Of a stretch of DNA of 64,000 nucleotides, positions 22,998-33,600 are shown piece after piece (position 1 is the stretch's first letter; every line of letters starts with the position of its first letter). The stretch is from the NCBI GenBank assembly GCA_963969595.1, contig OZ018408.1, positions 4,771,823-4,835,822 on the forward strand, in the 5' to 3' direction. Source of the stretch: Neckera pumila. Lineage: Eukaryota > Streptophyta > Bryopsida > Hypnales > Neckeraceae. The notes under the pieces are model-generated. The model had not been told where the DNA came from. It was given only the letters and a program-made list of their open reading frames with translations, and searched no databases. The position numbers and the translations under genes are program-made.

Positions 22998-24224
22998 ATG
23001 TTTCGAGTGCGGGCGACTTCTTTCTTTGCGGGATTCGCAGTCGCTTCGGGCATTGCTATGTTCCAGTTGCAGAGGGATGTGTGGGGTAGCCACCGCATTC
23101 TTGCGGATGGGGTGAGTATTTGTCTCTTTGTTTGATTGAATCCGATGTTTAGGGTTTGGAGATCTGCCTGATTCTTACTTGGCATTTCGCCCGGTTTTGG
23201 AATTGAATTCGATGTTTGAGGGATTGGGTCTCTTGTAGATGTGACATGGGAAAGTGTTTCTTCTGAGATTTCGCGTTGCTGTACTCTCATTGTGCGTCGT
23301 CTTCATTAGAGTCGCTGCCAAGCGAGTTCTCAAAATGTGTCGTCTTGGATTTCGAACGGGTGGGGTGGGACGGGGTGGAGTAGAGTAGCTTGAAGTATTG
23401 TGGAGATTTAGTTTGTTTTTCTGTTGCGTCGGGAACTGTAAGTTTTGTAGTCGTCAAACCCTAATTGTATTTCGTGTTTTAAAATCTCAATCGGGAGCCA
23501 AGTTTTGTCTTAGATTAGGGTTTGGGTTGGTGCCATGGATCCTGTGGTCCCGGGCATCCGACATTGTATCCATGCTGAATGTGTGTGAATTGCTAGGTTT
23601 GTCTTGGTATAGGGTTTTGATGGCTCACCGTGTGTTTCTGCTGTGTGCTGGAAGAATGTCAGTTGATTAGGGGTTTGAACGGGGCAAAGGTAGAGCAGAA
23701 GCAACTTTAGTTCCTGGTGTTTTTTATAATATTTTCAATTTAGCGTCCACTAGGAAGTTCCTGGTACATCGCATTTTGAGGTGTAGAGATGACGAGAGGC
23801 ACTTCTTAAAGCATGGGTGATTCTGTAGGTCATTTCAATTTGTTGAATTAGATAGATTAAGACCTTCTGCTCCATCCATGAGCTGTTCAATTTTTTAACG
23901 AGACAGTGTATATTTGTGAGTCAATGTATTTGTGTTCATCGTATGAATGAGCTGGTTTGTTTAAGCTCTATATTGTTGGTGATTTTGATGAGTAGGTAGA
24001 GGGGTATTACAATCAATTGGAGAAACGGATACAACAAGTTGAGAGTGCGGTTGGTGTTGCCACTCCCGAAGCTCACCGGGTGAGCTCCTTAACTGGTATT
24101 TTGATGAAGTTCAGGGAATGGAAGACCTGGATATGTTACAAGTGTGTCAACATTCGTGATTTTCGCAAAACCTCATGAGTGAAAGGGGTTTTGATTGCAG
24201 GCGGGTGCTGAAGAATGCGACTGA
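22998..24224 (+). CDS. Small single-pass membrane protein, 73 aa, unknown function
   Basis: Three exons keep phase 0 at both junctions: 22998-23111 (38 codons, ending GATGGG/GTGAGT), 23996-24079 (28 codons, from TAG/GTAGAGGGG to CACCGG/GTGAGC) and 24201-24224 (TTGCAG/GCGGGTGC to a TGA), giving 73 aa. The N-terminus MFRVRATSFFAGFAVASGIA is a basic start followed by a small-residue hydrophobic helix. Then comes a charged, probably helical segment, EGYYNQLEKRIQQVESAV, and a short acidic tail. This layout suggests a mitochondrial or plastid inner-membrane small protein, but I cannot name the family. The start is supported by the first good ATG downstream of a GC-richer leader; an AGGGTTTAG telo-box-like site lies at about 22971-22979. 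The short third exon is the least certain part. Confidence 0.65.
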
Positions 24225-24933
24225 TACATCGAAATTTCCCCTTAGTATTGGACTGCAGGCTTCTGAGAATGTTTCGTCTGTCATAAAGTGGCTTTCTGAA
24301 AAAGATTTTTCAGGGTTGTCTGGAGCAGCGTTTGAACTTCTCTAGTTCCTTCTCATTGTAGTCCACATTGTACATCCTCTTGGAAAGCTGAGGTTGGTCA
24401 CGTGTCCCTGGCTTTTTTTCCTAACGGAGACAGAAGTGGATGCTGCTGTGTAAGAGCGAGGTCAATGTACAGGCCTTTCCCTGTTTCACTCTCAGAAAAA
24501 GCTTTGCAATGCCTTTTGTCCGAGGGATGTGCAGATAGTTTCCTCACATGCCTAGATAGTATCAATGTATGAGTTGAGAGAATATTTTGTTAAAGAAAAC
24601 AATCGCAAACATTTTGAGCGATTGGAGAAATGATCTCTGCTCATCAAGGTTCATGTACGAAATGAACCTAGTAATTCAATTTGCACGAGGCTGGAGAGAA
24701 GTACATCAATATGGACAAGGTCTGAACACAAATATTGGGGACCTACAGCAAGAGTATAATCGTTTTTTCTTATGATACATACCTACTTTAAACCAATTAA
24801 TTTTTGTTCTAATGATAGATTGAAAAGTTGTGCAACTAATTTTACAGTCCTCTCTAGGTTTCCTTCTGTGACAAGTTTCTGGATTTGCAACATTTGGAAG
24901 GACCTCGTTTGTCAACCCTGGTGCGGCAGATGC
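24225..24933. other. Convergent 3' flanks
   Basis: Lies between the plus-strand 73-aa gene and the minus-strand SYP61 gene, which converge here. It should hold both 3' untranslated regions. No other gene is supported. Confidence 0.5.
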
Positions 24934-27900
24934 CTAAGCAGAAATCACGAGGAAGGTAAGTATGAGCAGTAGCACTACTAGAAACACTATCATGAGCACT
25001 TGGCCTTTCCAACCTGCCTTTTTCATAACCGTCGCAAGCTTTTTCTGCACATCATCACCTTCATCACGTCAGCTTATCAGCTATGGAGAAAGGTACTTTC
25101 ATTCTGTCCTTGCATACAGCCTATTTGTCATAATTAGCTCTCCTAGCATACATGACAAAAGTGTCTCAACAGGGAGTCTTCAAAAGAGGACGCCAAAATT
25201 ATCAACAAAAGTACATTTCGGAACTGTAGCGTACGCGTACCTGGACAAAGTCGAGCCTAGTGGCTGTGCCTTCAATGTCATCGCTAAATTTATCCATGAG
25301 CCCTCCCTGTGTAACAATCCAGATAAGGAAACAATAAATCAGAGCCATTTGCACAGGTCATTGAACAAGGTCCAGGAGAAAGCCTAAAATTGAACCGATA
25401 TCATGAGCAACTAGGGATGAGGTAAGAAGCATAAACTGTGAATCAACATCATGTGCAACTAGTGGTGACGTAACAAGCATTAAGTTTGACCAAAATCATG
25501 TGCAACGAAGGGCAAATTATGAAGCTTTAAAATAATCCGCTGTATTAATGACACACTTGTGACACATTTTGAGGTCACAAGTTGTTTAGCTTGAAAAATT
25601 TATATCTCAGATACAATTAGCATAAGAGTGTCATTTGGAGCCACGTAACTCTCTATGCTCATTCTTGTTACATACTGTAGTGTAAAGTCGCACGAAGAGG
25701 TAACACGAATAAAAAATGTTTTCAAGGTGTAGGATAACTTCTTATCACAAGCATGGTGGTTCGACCCGTGCAACCTGAAGGCCTGCCTAAGGATTTCTGA
25801 ATGATACAAATCTAAAAATTAGATATGATTTCCAAGTCGTATCAGATGAAGAGAAGGACGTACCTGTAACGACAATTCTTCATGTATGACAAGCCCCACA
25901 TGACCAACATGACCCAGACTTGCACTCAATTCCTCTAAACCCTCATCCTGCTCTCTGTAACACAAGAACAGCGGCCTTCAGCACAACTACCCTTCAACAA
26001 CGCAAGTCTTTTAAAATCATAACCATTGAGAAAATTGCAATAAGTTCTGACAGTTTACGTCAAAAAGTAAGGAAGTACAAAAGAACATGGTTGGTATTAA
26101 AGCAGTCATGATCTTTGATTACTAACAGTATGTCTCCAATCATTGACAACAATAACTAAAGAGTGTGTACCTTAAAAGAAGCTCTTGTCGGTCCGATTCA
26201 TTAGCAATGTAGCTATCGTGATCCGTACGATTAGGCGTCGGCTGGGATTGCTCGTCAAATCTCATCAATTCCCGGCGATTTGGAGGACCAGCGCCGATGT
26301 TCCTTACAGGTGTGCTTTGTACTTTCCCAGCCACTGAACGAATCTGCAACACATGAAGCAGCAAGTATAAATGAACAATAACCACACAATCATGGATTGC
26401 AACTCAAACTTTTCAAGTACATGATGTAGACATAAAAGTAGCCTGCTAGTGAACAAATATCAATGACCACGCTTATGATTTCGGGCTACAATGGAACACT
26501 CCAGTACGTTACGGCGTATTCCGGTTTGAGCACTTGATGACCCCAAACCTGGTTTAGGGTTAACCTGGTTTCGAGTAGATGAGGTCCACTTTTTGCGCCG
26601 ATCAATTTCAACTGCATCAACACTGAAGCGAGCTGGATCCTTTTCTGCAACTCCAGTTGCCTTGTCCAACTCATCAACCTAAGCAAAACACCATTCACAT
26701 TCATGTTCCTCTTCAATAAAAGTTAATCAGCTCACAAAATCACTATTTGCGTCACAAAACATGCGTAGGGGTGTGAAAATTGGGAGATCACTGAGAGCTG
26801 TGGAGAGATTGCTTTGGGAACAAGAGCCAAATCGGTTGAGATCAAATTTGTATGAATTTCTTTGACGCAATTTCCAAAGAGGGATTTGCAGACAATAAGC
26901 GAGCAGACATCCGCATTTCCATTCAAAAATTAATGGCCACGGGATATTTCGCCAAGTCATGCTTACAACCAGCTTGCTAAGTGAAGGCCAACCAAGTGTA
27001 AGAATAGATGAGTTGCTGATGGTAACAGGGATCAGGGCACAATAATTTTACTAGCCTTATCTTATACAACAACAAGCATATGCACTTGACCTGGTCACTA
27101 CAGCCAATTCAAGATGTCCCTGGAAGTGTATGTAAAACACTCAAGTCGCCTTGACCCCAAACTGTTTGGCTTGCTCACGTCACAAATAAAATCCGAGTGA
27201 ACAACTAGGTCGATCTCTGAAAATTAGTCACAGAGAAGATTCTTTTGTCGGGACTCCCTAACAGATCCGCAATGGATCATGAAAAAATTGCTCGCTAGGT
27301 GAAGATGTCAAGCACCAACAAGTACCTCACAAGGGGTACAAACGTGACCTAAACCACAACATAAAAGCGAATCCCTATCGTTGTCCCTCACCAAACATGA
27401 AACAGCCCAGAAGAAGATGTTGAACCTGTTTAGGTCACATGACAGTGCCATACTCCAGCTTTCACAGACAAGAACGATAGTCCATCTATTCTAGGTTTAG
27501 AAAAAGATAAAATCTGCGCATACCTGCCATTCAATGCTCTCGCAAACGGATATAATCTCCTTGTTCAGCACATTCCGCTCCGTGGACGAAACGGATAGCT
27601 TCTCCCATCGAGCAACAGTGTTGTTCAACTTCGTCACCTTCACATCCACCAACCCTCACGTTAATTCTTTGTTCAATGCCACCCTACACCAGAATATCCA
27701 ATCCAATCTTACAACACACCCGCTCCGACCCAAAACCAAAAAATTTCGTGAAAAGCAAATAAAATTTTTACAACACTACCAATCCAACCTTAAACCTAAA
27801 AAATACGTCACAAAATCAAAATGAATGCCACAGAGCGCCAGAATCATCGGTATCCAATTCAGGGGAACCCAATTGCGCACTTACAGTGTCCTGAATCTCT

Positions 27901-27938
27901 TCTTTGACGAGGTAGAAAGGATCCGACGCCGACATGGT
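24934..27938 (-). CDS. SYP61: Syntaxin of plants 61 (Qc-SNARE)
   Basis: Trans-Golgi network/early endosome Qc-SNARE that assembles with SYP41-type syntaxin and VTI12 for vesicle fusion and plasma-membrane trafficking. Six exons keep phase: 27938-27885, 27637-27524, 26678-26490, 26343-26171, 25954-25864, then 25306-25241 and the terminal 25044-24934, so seven coding segments with the last short ones included; 265 aa. N-terminal syntaxin-6 domain: MSASDPFYLVKEE, TKLNNTVARWEKL, SIEWQVDELDKATGVAEKDP. Linker NRRELMRFDEQ. SNARE motif from SDRQELLLREQDEGLEELSA to EGTATRLDFVQKKL, with the expected zero-layer Gln at about residue 207 (HEELSLQ). The C-terminal anchor is VLMIVFLVVLLLILTFLVIS. It aligns residue for residue with remembered Arabidopsis SYP61 across the last four exons. 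The donor at about 26489 is set by phase and is the weakest junction. Confidence 0.93.
26745..27030 (+). repeat. Dispersed repeat in a SYP61 intron (partner at 58.3 kb)
   Basis: Collinear with 58330-58612. Shared landmarks are ACAAGAGCCAAA, GCATTTCCATTCAAAA (CCATTTCCATTCAAAA in the partner), CAGCTTGCTAA, GGCCAACCAAGTGT, GATGAGTTGCT and ACAGGGATCAG. About 280 bp, non-coding, same strand in both places. A SINE-like or other short transposon is possible, but I see no clear Pol III boxes or poly-A tail. Confidence 0.65.
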
Positions 27939-28265
27939 GCGATACTGTGATGGCGGAGGTCGCAAGAAAGAGATTGAAGCTTTGATCAAAGAGTTCCCTA
28001 GAGAGTACCAAATTGGGAAATTAGAAGCTTGAAAGGATTATGGCGATGAAATTGAGAGGACTGAAGATCCCGCTGCAGGTGGCGAGAACTCAAATGGCTT
28101 GGATTGCAAGCTCACGAGTCGGTGTTGTCACAACGATGACGCTTTCCGAACGGATCCCCTGTTCCTCTGTTTCCTGGTCCTACGGGCATTGCGAGGATTC
28201 TTCCCTTTTCACACGGCGGCTCAAGTATCGAGGTCCGGTTCTCCGTAGCATTATTTTTTATTTTT
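27939..28265 (-). promoter_or_regulatory. SYP61 upstream/leader region
   Basis: GC-richer DNA just upstream of the SYP61 ATG. A 78-codon plus-strand ORF (28040-28276) runs away from it, but has no recognisable domain and ends in low-complexity sequence, so I treat it as chance. No TATA box assigned. Confidence 0.4.
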
Positions 28266-30603
28266 TTCAAAATTAGCAAAATTGGTCCAACCTTTAATTT
28301 TTCGGATAGCCGTTTTGATGAAGTACTCTAGATTCTTTGGAAAACCTATAATAACGTGCTATATTCGGCATATTTTTCTACATATTTTGGTACAAACAGA
28401 ATACTCTAGTAAATTTGTTAATTGCTTCCAAATGCCCCTTTAATGAGGTTAGTTAGAAAAATCTCTTAGTTGATTGGCTAAAATTCTATAAAACAATTTA
28501 CAAGAAAACAATTTACAACTCTACATTGTACCATACATGTAGGTCACTTTGCTAACAAAACAACTTTTTTTGTAGTTTGACAGTTTGGTAGCCTGATTTG
28601 GATTTCTTCACTTTCAACATTTAAAAAAAAAAAAATTTAGACACTCCTAATTTTTAGCTAGGAATTATTGATTTTTAGGATTTTTTCTACTCATGCGTAA
28701 ATGTGTTCTTTTTTCTAAATTTTCTAGAAGAATAATTTTTTGGATATTCAGAATTAGCAACAATGAAAATTTTCAGATTTTCAGAAATAGTTGTATAATT
28801 TTTTAAAATTTCTTTCTTGAGTAGTACTTTCTTGATTTTTTCTTATTTTCAAAAAAGATATGCAAACCCATTATGGACCTTTTTTCAATTACAACCCCTA
28901 TTCAAAGGTGTTCAACATTATGGATTCTTTTCAAATTGCACCTTCCATCTAAATATGTTCAACATTATGGATTCACTTTTCTAATTCCTCATCTTCAAAT
29001 GTTCAATATTCCAATTCTATCCCGTATTAAAATGTTCAATATTCCAATGAAACCAAGAGATGGGACACAATTGGAAAAGGATCAATATTAAAATGTTCAA
29101 TATTCCAATAAAATCAAGAGATGGAATACAATTGGAAATGGATCAATAATGATGACCCTTACCTTCACCAATAGAAACATAGGCCACATAGACTAGAAAA
29201 AAGACCCATGAGAAGACCTCAACATGACCAACTTGATTAGCTATAGGTCTTTGGGGGCGTGTTTCTAAAAATACATGTCATTTTTCTACTAGTATAGAGG
29301 GTTCATTTTTATACTAGTGCTCGGTAGCACAACCATTGCAACATTTGCAATAACACCCCGTTTCATCAGAAATCAACACAGTATATTCTTTTGATTACCA
29401 AAAGTAGATTTAAAAATTGAGTCAACTTCCAAAGTTTAAATGAAACTATACAAGGACGAATTCATGATCATCCTAATGGATGAAATTGTGACAATGAGTG
29501 GTGATACTGTGCACTAAATACAATAGATGTGAATACTGATTTCGTCAGCATATGCATTTCACCCTCTAGAAGGTCTACAAAACTGCAAATTTCGAACTTG
29601 ACACGCCAGAACTTCACCATTGTCCGTTGAACGCTCAAGCGTCACTAGATTGATTCATTGTTTTTGCACCATTGATGTAAGGCAACCCCTGCTCTCTAAT
29701 GCAGTTCGGGAGCCCAGGAAATCAGAATAGGTTCAAAACTAATCATCGGTATCCAATCTATACATTGTGCAAGCCACTGCTGCCTAGAGCTAGTTACCAA
29801 TACGGCAGAAGCCTCACTGGTTGCGATCCAAGGGACCTGTCTACCATGTTTCTCCAAGAATTAGATACTAGCCCAGGTCTGTCCTTGGTTCTAATAATTC
29901 AGCAGAACCTTGAATAGGGACACAGCGCAATAGAGCAAAATACCTCCAAAATTTTAATTTTTTTGGTGCCCTTGTAACTATAGACAGCATGTTCATCAGA
30001 CCATATTCTTTCTTGGTTGAGGGATGCAAAACGCAGCCAGAAAGTCGATGCCTGAACGATCTAAGACCAGGATGATGCGGTGTAGACTTTATGAGAACTC
30101 AGGAACATTTACTGTGGGTACAGACCACGCATCTATATTAGACAACTCTGCTGAAAACTTGAAACTTGACAACAGTCGCGCATCAAGAAACGTCAAGCCC
30201 AATTTGCCAAACCAAAAGCAATAAACAATTACTACTATAAGTGGAAAGGCAGTATACCTGCGCTCATTGCTGGTTAAGTTTGTATCAGCGCCGGGTTCAT
30301 CACTCCCCAAGAAGCTGCACCAATACACAAGTGAAAGATCAACCTCTTGCTTATCAAGATTGAAGAACTCCATCTGCTTTCTCATTATGTACTAGCTTTT
30401 GATTTAGTATATAAACCCGGAGAACATTTTTACGTCCATTAAAAAATAACATACCAGACATATCACTCATACCTGCAGAATCAGATTTCGACGCGCTGCA
30501 GAAGTGCATAAGATGCTGGTTCCTTCAGGTTCTAGTTGAAAATATAAGCCGCCCAATCCGCAAATTAAACCATGAGAAACGATACCCTCAGTCAATCGAC
30601 CAG
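28266..30603. other. Intergenic DNA and 3' flank of the AAA ATPase gene
   Basis: 28.27-29.4 kb is AT-rich repeat-like DNA. From about 29.7 kb on the sequence is richer and has minus-strand splice-like signals (CTGCAG/GTATGAG near 30474, GCGCAG/GTATAC near 30260), which suggests a spliced 3' untranslated region of the ATPase gene. A 98-codon minus ORF (30385-30089) has no recognised domain. Confidence 0.4.
29029..29155 (+). repeat. Two-unit tandem repeat of about 63 bp
   Basis: AAAATGTTCAATATTCCAAT is followed by A-rich sequence, AAGAGATGG, ACAATTGGAAA and GGATCAATA, twice in a row. More diverged fragments of the same theme (GTTCAACATTATGGATTC) precede it from about 28910. Confidence 0.75.
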
Positions 30604-33600
30604 TTATTTCTGACCTCCAGGTTTGAATCCTTTGCCGCTTGACAACTCATCGACCATAGTTTTTACAGCTCTTGTCACAGGACGAAGGCAGGTATAACTT
30701 TTTGTACTATTAGTCAGTTTCATAGGGGAAAGCAGACCAGCTGGTAGAGAAGTCTCAGACGCACTGATGCTGGGCGTCGTTGCTGGTGGCGATTGAAAGT
30801 CAGGAAAGGAGAGCCTCGACTTCTTTCTCTTTTTGACCTTTCCCGATGAAGCCTGACCAGTCGGCGTCGCCTGCTTATTTGACAGTGTTGGAGAAACAAT
30901 AAACGATAACTGCCTCGGACTTCCATCCATCCCTGTGGCATCAAAATTTAAATCTACAGGTCTACCACCTCCACAATGGCAGGTCAATCCTGCCCATTGT
31001 AAAATCACCTGATGAGTAATATTGGTCTTCTCAGACTTATTCAAAACGTTCTGAGAAGCTGCTAGAGCAGAAGAAGCACACCCAGTGATAAGGTCATGCA
31101 AAACTTCCACAGAGGAATTTGAGGTCTCTGTTTTGCAAGAGGCATCAAGAAACTCCCGGACTACACACTCTAACTGATGAAAACACTCTGGTTTGAAGCG
31201 AACAGTTTGACGCAAGCATTTCACTCTTGAAACCTCACCGTCGACAGCATGGACTGGAGCGTCTACTCGCAGACTCGCTTCTGGAGTGATTGAGCCTCTG
31301 AAAGACGAAAGAAGTCTACTTTTTTCACTCGGCAGGGCCTTTTCAACCGTTGTCTCAGCAACAGGCGACCTATGTTGAGATCGGTCTCCGTTTCTGTCAG
31401 GTGATACAGGGTGTTTGCAATTTGTCATTACCGAAACAGGAACGGCATCCAGGAGACTATTTTCACGTGGGCAAAACCCAAGTGCTCCTCTGGCTATGCC
31501 GTTAGCTAAAGGTTGGCTTTCACGAACATTTGAAGTCAATGGTATCTTTTCTGTGAAGACGTCGTTCTTGAGAACAGCCCCCAACCCCGGTGAGTCACTT
31601 GAAGCAGAGTTGCTCTTAGAATCTTGCCGAGGTACAAATCCATTCTCTACTTGCTCACTGCCACCTTCGCCAGCTTTTGGTAACAAGACCGCAGTAGAAT
31701 GATGCTCTCCATTGGCAGCCTCGGCACAAATCGTCTCGTCACTCTGTTTTTGGTCCGATTCTTGATGATCCTGTTGGTCCTCTACAATGTAGTCATCTTC
31801 CACAAGGCTCTTCGCTATGGGTAAGTTATGCATATTAGCAGCTACCTCCAACCTGCAACATACTGTGTCTGTTAGTCGCTCTCATTTTCTTGTAGATATG
31901 GAACAAGGTACACTAAGTTTCCGAAAGCAGCTGCAGTCCAAAATGGGAAGCCAGCAATGCAAGCACTCGTGTAGAGAAAAAGACATTTTCATACAAGGTG
32001 ATAAATTGAAGAGTGAAGATCTTACTTGCGCACTTCTAACACCCAAGAGGCCATTAGATCCACTAGAGTAGCTGCTTGAGTGGTTAGATGAAAATATTGT
32101 AGGCTGTCTTTCCCATTATCAATCTTCTGCTGCACCCTTTCATAAAGAGTTTCTATAACCCGACAAAACTCAAATTCAACCTCACGCCCAGTTCGATAAA
32201 CCCCTCTACATGCCTTATAGCCAACAGCAGCAAGCCCTCGCACATACTCCGGTTCATGCACCTCCTCTTTACGCCTGGTCTCAAGAGTTTCCCAATTGAA
32301 AATCCCGTCGTCTATACAATCACGAATATCAAATACTGGTACGAACTTCAGCATCGTTGTAGCATTCCGAAGTCCTGCCAATTGTGGATCGCGGAGAAGT
32401 CGGTAGCCCAAAAAGGCGATTGCACTTTGAAGGGCTTTCCGTTGAGTCGTCCAAGCTGGTGAAAACTCCTCAGCATCAGCCTGTTTAGAATCCGCTTCCC
32501 TTGTACTACCCAACAGCTCGGAAGTAGCCTGTCCTTCCAACTGCTCGACGACCATTGACAACTGATGATTTGGAGTATCTTTCATCAGACTCGCAGATGC
32601 ACACATATCTGCATGTGAGCAATAAAATAAAATAAACTGAAGTAGTAACCAGATAGACGACTTCGCTCCTCAAGCAAGTGGGAAACATATTGCAACCCCC
32701 GGGTAAGCACTACCTGCGCATTAAAGGTATCAAAATTGAAAAGATAGATATCTGTACCTTGTAAAGGAAGCGAATTCCTTATGGAGTCATTCGCAATAGT
32801 ATCCATTTCACTTAAGTCCAAAGATCGGTTCCCAGAAATAGCAAAACCTCTACCTTTACGCTGAGTAGACTTTTGATGTTCTTGTTCAGAAATATCAACG
32901 AAGGCTTGATCGATGCTCCGGCCACGAATCATACAGGAAGCACCACCATCACCCATTTCTACATCTCTCATCGCCGTGTCTTCGACATTGAGAGCACACT
33001 CTTTGTTAACCTCCTCAACAAGACCGTTCTCCAAGTCCTTAAACTCTAGTCCCAAATCGAGACCTAAACCCCTACCAACGTCTATGCCGAATTCCTTCGC
33101 CAAGTCCTTGGCATAAGGTGTCCGTCCCAAATTTCTAGCCCAGTCTTCACCGATGTTCCTCAGATCTTTTCCTAAATCTTCCTGCACACGCGCTCGTATT
33201 TGAGAGACCCTGTCAGCTATAATTTGCTGCACCGATGTTGATAATCTCACCTCAGCAGCGGTACGTAATTTAGGTTTCTCAGCAGAACACCCTACCGTAT
33301 ATGCTTCCCTCAGCCTGGAAATCCTACTAGCAAATCCGGCAGCCAAGGCTCTTGCAACATCTTGAGATGTCCTCTCCAGCAGGCCCTTTGGATCATGACA
33401 AGAGGTGAATTCGACAGTTACACAGGTGGAAACTTGAACCGGGTACAAGGATGACTTTCTTGATGAAGTTTCCACCTGAGGGGAAAAATAGTTGACAACT
33501 TCAAGAGGAAGGGCTTCAACTCCAGACTCACATGTTGCCTGCTCGGAAACATCAGAGCAAGACTGAAACCTTAGGCCATGTAACGAACAAGAATAACCAT

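Noticed and set aside
25730..25800. GGTTCGACCCG resembling a tRNA T-arm
   Set aside because: No acceptor, D or anticodon stem can be formed around it, and it lies in a SYP61 intron.
28040..28276. 78-codon plus-strand ORF upstream of SYP61
   Set aside because: No recognisable domain, ends in low-complexity sequence, and overlaps the SYP61 promoter/leader.
30089..30385. 98-codon minus-strand ORF downstream of the ATPase gene
   Set aside because: Crosses likely splice signals of the ATPase 3' untranslated region and has no recognised motif.
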